Below are positions 24,001 to 34,200 of a stretch of DNA of 64,000 nt, in pieces. The translations under genes and the position numbers were made by a program. The stretch lies in contig JACSYO010001818.1 of NCBI GenBank assembly GCA_016806645.1, forward strand, positions 3,006,001 to 3,070,000, written 5' to 3'. Source of the stretch: Ophiodon elongatus (lineage: Eukaryota > Chordata > Actinopteri > Perciformes > Hexagrammidae). Each line of letters starts with the position of its first letter. Positions within the stretch are counted from its first letter, which is position 1. The notes beneath the pieces were generated by a model, which worked only from the letters and a program-made list of their open reading frames with translations, was not told where the DNA came from and ran no database searches.

Positions 24001-26558
24001 CTTGATCAAAAACTTAATTACTGTTGACTCAAATCATTTCAGGTGTGTTCTGCATGAGAAGAGGTTTGAGGATAAGAAAACTAAACCTGCATATTTCACC
24101 CCTTCAAAGCTCATTGACGATACAAAGCATGTTAAGAGTTTGAATTTCAAAACCAAGGTTTTTCTTAAAACAAACTTTGCTTTGTCTTCAGACACCGACC
24201 CTGCCCCTCCCTCTCTTTTCTCATCCATCTTGTCGTCCTCTTCTTCAGGTTTAGACTCCAGCACCCGGACTCTGAGCACCCCCAGCCCCGGTCTTATCCT
24301 GCCATCCAAGTCCTCCTCCCTCTCCTCACCTGCCCTCTCAAGCAACGGCCATGAGACCAACTCCTCTTCCTCCTCCTCGGCGCGCGCCGAGACCGTCGCC
24401 GTGGTCCACTCCCAACCCGGCACCCACACGCGCTCGCGCCAGTCGAAGAGCTACCACCACGCCCCCGTTGACCTCCTCCCCGACCACGCCCTCCTGCAGA
24501 TCTTCTCCCATCTCCCCACCAATCAGCTGTGCCGCTGCGCGCGCGCGTGCCGCCGCTGGTACAACCTGGCGTGGGACCCGCGGCTGTGGAGCACCGTCCG
24601 GCTGACCGGGGAGCTGCTTCACGCCGACCGCGCCATCAGGGTCCTCACCCACCGGCTGTGCCAGGACACCCCGAACGTGTGTCTGACCCTGGAGACGGTG
24701 GTGGTGAACGGCTGCAAAAGGCTCACCGACCGGGGGCTGCGTGTGGTGGCCCAGTGCTGCCCGGAGCTACGCCGCCTGGAGGTCGCTGGCTGTTACAACG
24801 TCTCCAACGAGGCCGTGTTCGAGGTGGTGTCCCGCTGCCCGAGCCTGGAACACCTGAACCTCTCAGGTAAAAAGAAATGTACTCCCATGACATCTTGCCG
24901 TAATGGTTTCCCGGTTTTATTGCTGCGACCCGACATCACGCACACATGTGTAGCTTTACCCCCTAAAAAAAAAAAAATTCCTCTCCTCAGTCATTTCTAC
25001 TAAAGCTGGTGAAACCATTAGAGGAGCGGGAGAAGCTCTGCCAACCTTAAGCTCCCATGTGGGAGAAGAAAGTCTTTCTGTAGCTGAGAGCAGAACTCAC
25101 CTCGACGTGAGTAAGGAGAGCGGTCTGCTGCTTTCATTAAGTGACACAAATAACATTGACTTGGACAGGACTCATTGGTCTGCGCCATTAGCACCAGGAA
25201 GTTAGCCCTTTGTTGTAAAAATAGCCTACTTGTGGCTTTTATTTGACCGGCTCAAAATAATGAAAATCAAGTCTATTATTTCAACTGGTAAGGACATCAG
25301 CCTTTTGATTATTTTTCACCACAATTTTGGTCTTCGTGGAGTTGTTTGCACTCAAAACAGTTTCATACTTCTTGTTGCAAGCGTGGAGCCACGCACAGCA
25401 GGTTTTTACTATGGCGCCCTCTAGTGGCTCCTTTAGAAGACATCTTCAAAAAAGAAATTGTGTTAAAGGGATAATTCACATTTTTTTCAAGTCCGTCTTA
25501 AAACAAAGCTCACGTGCCCGCATGTACATTGAAACAGTTTTTGCTTGCTGTAAACATTCTTCCTGTTCAAACTGGCCACTCTGAGATCCCTTCCTATGTA
25601 CTCTTAATGTAATAGAAGGGGGGCACAATACAAATGTAATGCTGATATCAGGATTTAGCCATCCGTGTTAGAGGAATCAAGGGGGTAGCGGCCCTTTCAG
25701 TTTGAAACTGAACTTATCCTTCAAACAAAAAACAATCTACTTTGAAGAAGTCATCTGTTTTTGAGCTGACAACCTCTGCTTCCTCTTCCTCCTCCTCCTC
25801 CTCCTCCTCCTCCTCCACCAGGCTGCTCCAAGGTCACCTGCATCAGTCTCACCCAGGAGGCCTCGCTCCAGCTGTCTCCTCTTCACGGCCAGCAGATCTC
25901 CATCCACTACCTGGACATGACCGATTGTTTTTCCCTCGAGGATGAAGGCTTGCGAACTATCGCCTCCCACTGCCCCCGCCTGACGCATCTGTATTTGCGC
26001 CGCTGCACCCGACTGTCGGACGAGGCCTTGCGCCACCTGGCTCTCCACTGCCCTTCGATAAGGGAGCTCAGCCTCAGTGACTGCCGCCTGGTGGGGGATT
26101 TCGGCCTGCGGGAGGTGGCCCGCCTGGAGGGCTGCCTGCGCTACCTGAGCGTGGCCCACTGCACCCGCATAACTGACGTGGGCATCCGCTACGTGGCCCG
26201 CTACTGCCCGAGACTGCGCTACTTGAACGCGAGAGGCTGCGAGGGGCTGACGGACCACGGCCTGAGCCACCTGGCCAGGAGCTGCCCCCGACTCAAGTCC
26301 CTGGACGTGGGCAAGTGCCCGCTGGTGTCGGACAGCGGGCTGGAGCAGCTGGCCATGTACTGCCAGGGCCTGAGGCGGGTGAGTCTCAGAGCCTGCGAGA
26401 GCGTGACGGGCAGAGGACTCAAAGCTCTGGCAGCCAACTGCTGCGAGCTGCAGCTCCTCAACGTGCAGGACTGCGAGGTGTCGCCAGAGGCTCTGCGGTT
26501 TGTGAGACGCCACTGCCGCCGCTGCGTCATCGAGCACACAAACCCCGCTTTCTACTGA
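3053..26558 (+). CDS. fbxl7: F-box and leucine-rich repeat protein 7
   Basis: Substrate-recognition subunit of an SCF (SKP1-CUL1-F-box) ubiquitin ligase. Coding exons are 3053-3089, 7768-7857, 24249-24866 and 25822-26558. Together they make 1482 nt, or 493 aa; human FBXL7 is 491 aa. Introns obey GT-AG and all are phase 1. The start MGANNGKQYGSEG matches the vertebrate N-terminus. Residues about 43-116 are Ser/Pro-rich. The F-box is at about 117-160 (LPDHALLQIFSHLP, then CRCARACRRWYNLAWDP). From about 185 to the end there are cysteine-containing LRRs, each with a pattern such as L-x-L-x-x-C-x-x-(L/I)-(T/S)-D. The C-terminus VIEHTNPAFY differs from human by one residue. Exons 3 and 4 are very GC-rich against AT-rich introns. 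The known role (degradation of survivin and Aurora A) comes from the mammalian literature. Confidence 0.97.
3265..3283 (+). repeat. Poly-G tract (G11-T-G7)
   Basis: Eleven and seven consecutive Gs separated by one T, after a ten-base T run. It may form a G-quadruplex, and is also a place where assembly errors are common. Confidence 0.7.
5476..5807. repeat. MITE-like repeat, 'ctgcaactaa' type, copy 1
   Basis: Starts cagggctgcaactaataatt and ends with words such as aattatcaaaaatagttgacg. The two ends are imperfect inverted repeats of a cgattaat-like unit. This is a familiar percomorph non-autonomous DNA element. Related copies occur at about 34730-35004 and 54190-54532. Confidence 0.65.
7075..7400. 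repeat. Unnamed interspersed repeat, copy 1 of 3
   Basis: Shares gtgttgattttggcg, ccctgtggaca, the word agaaaac, ctccagcgggccca, and gagtctgagctgaaggag with a second copy at about 13186-13420. Its first ~110 bases also match a third copy at about 56333-56440. This is the longest copy. The right edge is set only by where similarity to copy 2 stops. Confidence 0.65.
7768..7857 (+). CDS. fbxl7: fbxl7 coding exon 2
   Basis: A 90-nt exon between cctgcag and gtaagg, phase 1 on both sides, so it could be skipped without breaking the frame. It encodes a Ser/Thr-rich stretch (KGSSSISSDISSSTDHTP) that is nearly identical to the human protein. Confidence 0.95.
7903..7933. repeat. CTC trinucleotide microsatellite
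   Basis: About ten (CTC) units, 45 bases after the exon 2 donor of fbxl7. Confidence 0.9.
9880..10180. promoter_or_regulatory. CpG-rich patch in fbxl7 intron 2, candidate enhancer or alternative promoter
   Basis: An otherwise AT-rich intron holds a block dense in CG dinucleotides (for example tcgcgacgcggcgg and gcgcgcattggg). Inside it is an inverted repeat with 11-bp arms (10029-10039 and 10046-10056). No coding exon with plausible splice sites was found here. Regulatory function is inference. Confidence 0.35.
10029..10056. promoter_or_regulatory. Inverted repeat with ATTAA/TTAAT cores
   Basis: Arms GTGAGGTTAAT and ATTAACCTCAC are perfect complements around the 6-bp spacer tcgctg. The paired TTAAT and ATTAA cores resemble homeodomain or HNF1-like half sites, but the spacing is wider than the HNF1 consensus. 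Factor identity is not known. Confidence 0.4.
13186..13420. repeat. Unnamed interspersed repeat, copy 2 of 3
   Basis: Aligns with copy 1 from gtgttgattttggcggtccc through ctccagcgggccca, then lacks roughly 80 bases, then resumes at gagtctgagctgtaggag. It is therefore an internally deleted copy. No coding potential was seen. Confidence 0.65.
15759..16191. repeat. MITE with long imperfect terminal inverted repeats
   Basis: The left end contains cattttgtgaaatattc and gataccactcc. The right end contains gtgggataaatcttct and gcgtatttcataaaat. The two ends are imperfect reverse complements over about 55 bases. The interior has paired gcttagcataaa and cttcatgctaac words. The same family appears at 31690-32215 in a TNIP intron. 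It is common in percomorph introns. Confidence 0.7.
19754..19795. other. Short hairpin in fbxl7 intron 2
   Basis: Two 14-base arms (19754-19767 and 19782-19795) pair with one mismatch around a 14-base loop. Each arm holds an E-box-like CACCTG/CAGGTG. No known microRNA was recognised. Confidence 0.45.
21178..21440. repeat. Interspersed repeat, 'taccccaaaccacgatc' type
   Basis: Contains gtgacttactttacc, taccccaaaccacgatctt and cctaaccaagtagtttt, a combination seen in many fish introns. I recognise the pattern but cannot place the family. Confidence 0.4.
22020..22320. other. GC-rich block in fbxl7 intron 2
   Basis: A locally GC- and CpG-rich segment (for example ggcggggtgatgaggcgacg) in an AT-rich intron. 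It has open frames on both strands but no matching splice sites and no recognisable protein. It may be a conserved non-coding element. Confidence 0.25.
24249..24866 (+). CDS. fbxl7: fbxl7 coding exon 3 (F-box and first LRRs)
   Basis: The acceptor ttcttcag before 24249 gives the same residue count to the RTLSTPSP motif as human FBXL7, so I chose it. A second in-frame acceptor lies 57 nt upstream (exon start 24192) and would add 19 residues. The exon carries the Ser-rich linker, the F-box (codons from 24470) and the first two LRRs, and ends at the donor gtaaaa (24867). Confidence 0.93.
25780..25817. repeat. CTC repeat forming the last fbxl7 polypyrimidine tract
   Basis: A CTC/CTT repeat runs to within four bases of the acceptor AG (25820-25821) of coding exon 4. 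It doubles as the splice-site pyrimidine tract. Confidence 0.85.
25822..26558 (+). CDS. fbxl7: fbxl7 coding exon 4 (LRR array, stop)
   Basis: The acceptor ccaccag directly follows a CTC-repeat pyrimidine tract. The exon encodes the remaining LRRs, from GCSKVTCISLT to VIEHTNPAFY, with TGA at 26556-26558. The best-conserved stretch is RYLNARGCEG. Confidence 0.96.
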
Positions 26559-27217
26559 GACGGGGTGGGGGGAGGAGGGAGGAAGCTCTTGGACTGGTCC
26601 TCTGACAAGTGGATGTTCTAATATTCCTGCTATGGAGTTTGGTAGAATTCAGCGGCCGATGTGTCAGAACTGGTTGAAAACTGGTGTGCAATACTGGCCA
26701 GAATCTGTCTTTTTTTTTAATCCGCCCGGTGGCTGTTAGTGCTGAAAGATACTTCCATAGACTGTATTTAACATATTTATCTTTAAAAAAGGCAGAAGTA
26801 CAGCATTTCAGTTTATTACATCTTCACACTTTCACAATTTAACAACATGCTACAACATGTGAGCACCTGGTACAGTTGTGTTACCACGTAACGGCATTGT
26901 TTTGTATTATATTTCAACACCTTACGGCCCTGAAACATAATCATAATCATACAGTACTGCATCTATTTATAAACAGTGAGTATCTTCAGACTAAACCACT
27001 AAGAATGTAGCTACGAAGCAGCGACTAAAGCAGAACATATTCTCAGTTTCACTTTCTTTATGTTGCATATGCACTTTATGCAATTGTGCTGACAATCACT
27101 TCAGCTGAGCTCAAAGTGTCATCATTTTTTTTCATTTTCTGTAAATTAAAACTTTTAGCCAGAGACATTTTTTTTCTTCTTCTTTTAAAGCCAAATAGAA
27201 ACAAACTTGTTGAGATT

Positions 27218-27259
27218 AATAAACAAAGAACACGTTGCTGCTATATCTGTGCCAATAAA
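27218..27259 (+). terminator. fbxl7: Probable fbxl7 poly(A) signals
   Basis: Two AATAAA hexamers (27218-27223 and 27254-27259) lie about 660-700 bases after the stop at 26558. They would end a 3' UTR of about 0.7 kb. Vertebrate fbxl7 3' UTRs can be longer, so further downstream sites may also be used. Confidence 0.45.
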
Positions 27260-30200
27260 CTTCTTCAAAAGCCGCCTCCACTACTGTGAGTGTCTTACTC
27301 AAATCCCCGTTACAGTCTTAACGGATTTAATCCGGCACATTTGTGAGTCATTAAAGTCACTAAGGAGTATCCAGGAACTCCATATATGGATGTTTTAGGG
27401 ACTGAAGTGTGTGTGTGTGTGTGTGTGTGTGAGTAGAGGGCAGTGCTTCCTGCTTTCAGGCTAAATTAAACCTGCTTGTTACACACACACACACACCTGT
27501 CTGTCCACCACACATTTATATATACTTTGCACTTCAGGACAGAGTTGTAAATCATTATTGCTGCAGTTCTATTTCCTCTTTCTGTATCAGCCGTGAGAAA
27601 CCTTCTCCTCCGCCTGTTCCCTGGTAGCCGTGCTCCAGCGGGCAGGTATATACGACATAATCACAACACAAAGCAGCATTTCTACGGATTACTTTTGTTT
27701 GCAAGAACATTTGTGTGCTTCTGTGCATTCAAGAAGTCTGGACCTGTCGTGACTCCAAAGACGGACGCTCTGCATTACGGAGCAGTGAGCAGAGCATCAG
27801 CATGTCTGGATAGAGCGCGTGGGAAAAAGAGGGCATTGTTGGAAAGGAGTAGGCGGGAGGATGTATGAACTTTCAAGAATCCAAAGCGATAGTCTCTCAG
27901 GAAATCGAGAATTTCAAGTGCCCTTAAAGAGGAATTGTAATAACTTTGGTTACCCTGAAGTATTATCTCCAGTGCCGTCATCAGCTTAACATTTCAAGCC
28001 GTGACTTCACATGTGGGCGAGCCTCTTTCCCACCGGCTTCTGTAACTCGAAGCGATCCCTCATTCAACATTTCTTTAAAAAAAAAAAAAAAGAAATGTGT
28101 TCCTGGGGTTCACTTTCTATGTTCGAAGACAAATTGAGATCCAGCAGTTGTTATGAGAGGTTGAAACATCTGAATCTGAGTTTAACATAATTAAACACAA
28201 AAGACTAGGCTACAGCTCCCATGATAATTTACCGCCGCAGGTACTTCCCCTTGGTTTCTTTTCTAATAAAATTCGCCCACGGCCTCTTCTGAACTAATCT
28301 CTGCTGTCCTGGTCTCTCTGTCCTGCTGTTAGAGCCACGACCCCTCGCCGTGCCAGAGGACTCGCCCTCTTCTGGGGCACATGGGAAATGGTGTTCATTA
28401 AAGTGTGCCGGAACAAAAAACTGACATGTTGAATAAACAGCAATATGAGATCATTTCCCCAAAAGATTACAGTCCTCATCTCGACATGTAGAGCGAACCA
28501 CACAACATGCTGTGTGACAGATGTCAATGGGATTTTAAATGAGGTTTTTCTTAGTTCCAGTTTCACTCTCTCGACCTCAGGAAGGCTTCAGGAGGGGCCT
28601 TCCAGTAATAATGTTCACCTCTGGCAGCTTATCAGGACGTGGTTGTGGTCGTCATTTGGTATCGACTCAGTATTTTGGGATTCTTAAGCTATCAGACTGG
28701 AGTACATTTGCTATTTTAGGTTTATGCTTTAAATACAGACATGCAAAGATACACATGCTTGATTAGGGATTGAATTGATCATAATATGAATATTTGAATG
28801 AAAAACAGCTCACTACATCTTTATAGTTCACAATAAACATTTATTAAGTGAGTGTGTATAATGAATATCGACTAATATGCATTCATAGATTGGCTGATTA
28901 CAATTTAACAGTGTGGTATAACACATTTATTTAGGTTCTGTACACATAAAGGAGGTTTAAAGAAATGTATAGATGAATACATATGATTATGTAACAACTA
29001 TGTAATGCTATGGTACCAATCATTAATTAACTGTTAATTCACCACCAATGCCCTTATATGTGCCGACATCTACACTACTTTTCATTGCAAAGCATTTATA
29101 CATTTATATACTGCTTATACATGCAACATAATGGGGATAAAGTGTTGTATATAATAAATTGCGGCATCATAATATATGTCCAGTATCTCCTGTTAATATA
29201 TTTTGGATTCATGGTAGGTTTAATTACTGGTTTTCACATTTCAGGGGTTTGAAGTCTTGTGTCGTAGAGAAAGAAAAAACAAGTCAGTGGTTGCCCTTCC
29301 TCCTGTCTGCCAGTAGAGGTCACTAGAGGTCGTAGATGTCTTAGTGGTGCTGGTGATGACATCAGGTGATAGATAGTGTAAGATAAATAACACTTAACCA
29401 AGTGACACAGGATATAATGTTAACGTGATCAAAATCAGAGGACGAGCCTCCCACACCGCCTCATTCTACGCTGCGAAAACTATATTTCTAGTGAGATGGT
29501 TACTTGATTTGTTGGGAGTATGGATTGGATTAATAGCGCCAACTATGCAAGGCTGTTTAATTTAATAAAAGTAAATGTCACTTGATCTTATTTTAAGGGC
29601 CTCAGACATCCTGACTAAGTTCAGTTTTCAAGGAGAAAGACCTAAAAAGCCTCTGTACTCTCCCTGCTCAGCAGCAGACAGCAGACGGACTCAGTAAGAG
29701 ACGAGCTGGTGAACACAGTGAAGCGTTTATACGTCAACTCACAATTTGTTTCTGCTGCCTCTAAATGGCCAAACCAATTATTAGTTTTTTAGTTAGTTAC
29801 TGCAGGTTTGAGCCTAAAATTCCTTTCAACATCTGTGTGAGAGTGCCCGATCAATTGAAGCCTTCAAGTCTTTAAGCTGGACTCATCGTTGTCAGACAAA
29901 GTATTTCTGGCTCTATGTTGTCTTCAATATCAGCCTGTTCATACTAAATGTAGACACACAGGGAATCGCCTCATGGGAATTATTTACATTTTAGTTGAAG
30001 GCATTTTTGGGGTCCAGCTGTTGACTGTGTTGTCCTGAAAGGCCCACCTGAGGACCTTTTTAAAGAACCAAGTATTCCAGAAAGTTCCTCTGCTGATAGG
30101 AGCGATAGGAGCATGTATCTACTGGTGAGCTCCTCGGACCTCCTGGACGGGATCAAGGTATGAAGAGGGACGATGTGAAATCAGTGATAGACATGTTCTC

Positions 30201-30885
30201 TCCCTCATTCAATGCTTTATTTTCATGGTGAATAAACAAGAAACAGGGGAAAAAAAATCATTTTTAAATATACTGCAAAAATATATATATATATATTCTC
30301 CGTCTTCTCCCACGACCTCTATCTTTCCCCTGAGGGGCCTCGGGTGTAAATGAGGCAATGCTGAATGGATGCCTGCCGCAGGACGCCTCTCCGGAGAACC
30401 CGCGGGACGCTTTCACTGAGACACCTGGCGTCATGGCGGCTCGTTCTTCCTGTTCCTAAAGTGTCTGCATACCACAGAGGTGCTTCCCGGTGAATCAGAA
30501 TCAATTTGCAACACATGACGTGCCTTTTAATTCCTCCCGACAGATGCGGGTGCGCCTCTGTGCGAGTCCACGAGTGTCAGCCCTCTCCTCCTGATGCACG
30601 GGCGGGGCGAGACTAACATGTGTCAACGCTGACCACGATGCCGACGTTCCGCTTTCTCTTGGATCCTCTTTTTTTTTTTGTTGTTGTTGCACCGGGCACA
30701 CTGTGGTTACAGGTACTTGAAACAGGAAGATCCTCCGTCCATGTTGCACTTTTGATACAGTCAATAGTGTTTGGGGTAGTGCAAGAATTGATATATCTCC
30801 CTTTATGACCTGTGTCACAAGAAGAGCAAGAACTGAGCAAGCTCGCGATGGCTGACATAGCACACTTTGTAACGCAACGGGTAGA
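27260..30885. other. Intergenic spacer between fbxl7 and the TNIP gene
   Basis: No exon could be supported on either strand. It contains a TG tract (27408-27431), a CA tract (27480-27496) and a short AT tract (30278-30296). The two flanking genes are convergent, so this is a 3'-to-3' spacer. Confidence 0.6.
27408..27496. repeat. TG tract followed by CA tract
   Basis: (TG)n at 27408-27431 and (CA)n at 27480-27496 are reverse complements about 50 bases apart and could pair. Confidence 0.7.
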
Positions 30886-30889
30886 GAGT

Positions 30890-30895
30890 TTTATT
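30890..30895 (-). terminator. Possible poly(A) signal of the TNIP gene
   Basis: AATAAA on the minus strand about 345 bases after the stop codon at 31238-31240. It is the first such hexamer noticed downstream. Confidence 0.35.
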
Positions 30896-31237
30896 TCCCT
30901 CTAATGCTGCTTTTCTCCTCTTGGGAAGTGTTTCTACCAGGGGGTCACGTTTGTATTTCACAGGCTGTTTGAGTACGTTTTTATGTGTTTGCTTCCCAGG
31001 ACTCCCAACGGGCCCGGACTGGTGGATCGGCCTCGTTACGACCACGACGAAAAACGACCTGAACCCTGACCCGCAGCAGAAAGTCAGCCGCCGACTGAGG
31101 CGGAGCAGCAGAGCTCACTTCCTTGATAAACTAGCGGTCTAAGTCTCAACCCGCTAAGGAGGAGCTGTGATCGGAGGCCTGCAACGTGTATGTCGTCGCC
31201 ACAAAAAAAAAAAAACGAGCGAGGACGTCGTCGGTTG

Positions 31238-34200
31238 TCACGGTTTGCCGTTGAGCGCGTGGCGTCTTTGCAGCTGGTTGTTGTGCTGGTTGATGTGGCG
31301 GACCTCCCAGTGTGGACCCGCGTCTTGATCTGTGCTGCCGCTCTTGAGTACAGGCCGCGGTAGCGGAGTCCACGTCACCTGTAGAAAACGGAGACGCGTC
31401 ATTTAAGTCTTCATTTAGTATTTACCGTCGTGAACGTGGCAGAATGACACATGGTGTTGGTGTTGTACCTGAGATTTGAGGACACGCAGCTCACTGTGGA
31501 CTGTTCTGAACTTCTTCTCTTGTTCCAGGTACTTCCCCTTTAGCTTCTCCCGGTCCCTGCGCTCCTTCAAAAAGTCTTCCTTGTAGACTTCCGCCTAAAA
31601 AAAAAAATGGACGACGAGAGGGACATGAAACAAGGATTCAAACAGGCGACTGCCTTCGAGGAATAATCTGACACGGGGGAAACACCCTTATTTTGAGTCA
31701 GAGAGGAGACTCATGTTCGGGCAGCTGGCTAGCTTAGCTTAGCACAAAGACTGAAAACAGATGAAAACAGCTAGCCTGGCTCTCTCTGAAGGTAAAAGAA
31801 AGAAAAAGACGTCTACCGGCTGCTCTAAAGCTCTCTGATTGTTAAATCTGTCCAATTATAAGGGTAAAAACAACAATTTGTGATTTTACAGGGAATTTAT
31901 GTGCTGGACCATTTCTTGGCGAGCAACAAAAACCTTACCAGGCGATTATACCCAACCAAGAAATAGTCCGACATTTAACCCACCATAAAACCACAATGTG
32001 TCACTTTTACCCTTTGGTTTTTGTATGAATTTGAGCACACAGCATATAACATACTAATTGGTGAGTTTTAGAGGTGCTGCTTATCTGGCTAGCTGTTTCC
32101 CCCTGCTTCAAGTCTTTATGCTAAGCTAAGCTAACCGCCTCCTGCCTGCAGCTTTATATTTCAACCTGCAAACATGAGATGGGCATCAATCTTCTCACCA
32201 AACACTCGGCGAGGAAGCGTAACAGAAATGCAAACACACGAACGAAGCGCTCACCTGATGCTTCCAGACATCTTGTAGTGTTTCACTGCTCACACTGAGG
32301 GGTTGAGTGGTCTGAAGCGCCTCCTCCAGAGCCTGCAGAAACACGTCAAAGCGGCTATAACACCACCGTTGTTGCAGGAAACAGACATTTAAAAAGGCCT
32401 TGCCTCTGATACGTAACGTCTGAGGCCTCACCCTGTTCAGCCGGCTGATCTCCTCTTGCTGATGCCGTCCTTTTCGCGTCAAAGTGCTGTTTTGCGCTCG
32501 CAGCTCCTCGGCCTCTCTTTCGGCTTTTAGTAACTCGTCTCCGTCTTTATCCTGGACTTTCTTGGATAACGTGGCGGTATTTTCGCCCTTTTCGCACACC
32601 TCCTCCCCCGAGCGATCGCGTTGCAGTGATGCTTTTAAATCTTGGACCTGAGCGCGAGGCAGAGAAAGAAAAAGGAAAAAAGGACACGAGGCATGAAAAC
32701 ACCGACGCGACACGAAGTCATCAAAAAAGCTGAGAAGTGTAGAATAAAACAAGGTTTAGTGAATTTACCCTCTCTTTGTAGTACCGGGCCATGGTGCGGT
32801 ACTCTTTTGCCCATTTCTCATTAATTGACAGAAGCTGAGGAAAAGAGAAATAAAAGGTTATTTTTGAAGTACTGAAAAGTACATGTGTGTGTTTTTTTTT
32901 GGGGGGGGGGGGGGGGGCAAAATGAATCTCACTTCTGAAATGCACTCACCTCCTGCCTCTGCTCCTCCAAGAGAAGTATCTGCGCTTTCATTCGGACGTC
33001 ACTGCTGGCAGCAGACGCTTCTCGCTGAAGAAAAAATTTTAAAAAAAGAGGAACTATTCAAATGTGCCACACGGTAAGTCCATCTGCGACTGCACTGGCA
33101 ATTATGCAATATAACTGTTATCCACGAACTTCCTTTTACAGATTTTTGGAAGTTTTGCTTTGAAGTGTTTCCAGTCACACAGAAGAACATATTGTTTTTT
33201 TTCCTTTGCGGTCAGGGAACCAGATGGTGACAGCATGAGAATAAGATCCTCTCAAAACGTATCTTCCAGTGTTGCAACTGTTAAATGTTACCTGAGTGAG
33301 ACTCTCGGGACGATGAGCTGCGGCGGCGTGAAGCTTTCCTCCTGTGGAGCGGTCCGCCACACACACCTGGTACCTGAAAACATTTCATCACGTAAACAAA
33401 AATGTACAATTTGGCATTCATATGCATTTTATTGCATTACAGGAAAACACAGATTTTTGAGAACGCCTGCAAACCTCCCTAAATCCTGGCAGTTAACGTC
33501 TTCAAGCCAGAAAGTAACTAAGTACTGTACTTGAAGCATACGATTTTGATGTATTTGTACTTATCTTGAGTATTTTCATTTTATGCTACTTTATACATTT
33601 CAGAGGCAAATATTATGCTTAAATGACATGACTACTAGTATACTACTAATCTAACTGTACATGTATCTAAACTTGGCAACATTACAATGCTGTGACATGT
33701 ACAAAACTGAATAAAATATTCTTACATAACAGCTTCAACAGCACCATCCTGCATTACGAGTACTTTTCCTTTTGATACTTAAAAGTGCTCATAATACTTC
33801 TGTACTTTGAAGTCAGGACTTTGAAATATAATGGAGTATTTTCATACTATAGTATTTCTACTTTTACTCAAGGCTCGGAGTATACTTATCCCACTACTGC
33901 CAGTCAATCAAAAGGCAGAACTCTGTATGCAGTGATCACATGTCACCTCACCTGTCTGTTTTGGGCAGTGATGGATACAGTCTGTGTGTCTGTCTGTTGT
34001 CTGTGGTCTGTGATCTCTCCACCGCTGGTCGGTCCGTGGTGTTTCCATGTTGTGACTGTCAAAACACAGAAGAGGACATGCATTATGCATACGGGGATCT
34101 TCAGTTGCAGATATTTAGGACGTTTTTATCCAAAATGTTTATTTGACGTTTTGAATAGGTTACACATGGCTGAATGACATTTTGTCTTTGTGTGATAACA

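Larger units (their letters stand above)
7858..24248 (+). other. fbxl7 intron 2
   Basis: A 16.4-kb intron; human FBXL7 also has very long introns. No coding exon could be supported. Contents noted separately: CTC microsatellite, CpG-rich patch with inverted repeat (9880-10180), unnamed repeat copy 2 (13186-13420), MITE (15759-16191), short hairpin (19754-19795), a fish repeat (21178-21440) and a GC-rich block (22020-22320). Confidence 0.75.

Noticed and set aside
23960..24191. Upstream extension of the long + frame before fbxl7 exon 3
   Set aside because: It is intron sequence that happens to stay open. The N-terminus is encoded by the distant exons 1 and 2.
24034..24652. Minus-strand frames across fbxl7 exon 3
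   Set aside because: They are antisense shadows with no splice structure; the + strand matches FBXL7 unmistakably.
25737..26537. 266-codon minus-strand frame opposite fbxl7 exon 4
   Set aside because: It is a shadow of a GC-rich coding exon. Its Arg-rich part is the CTC repeat.
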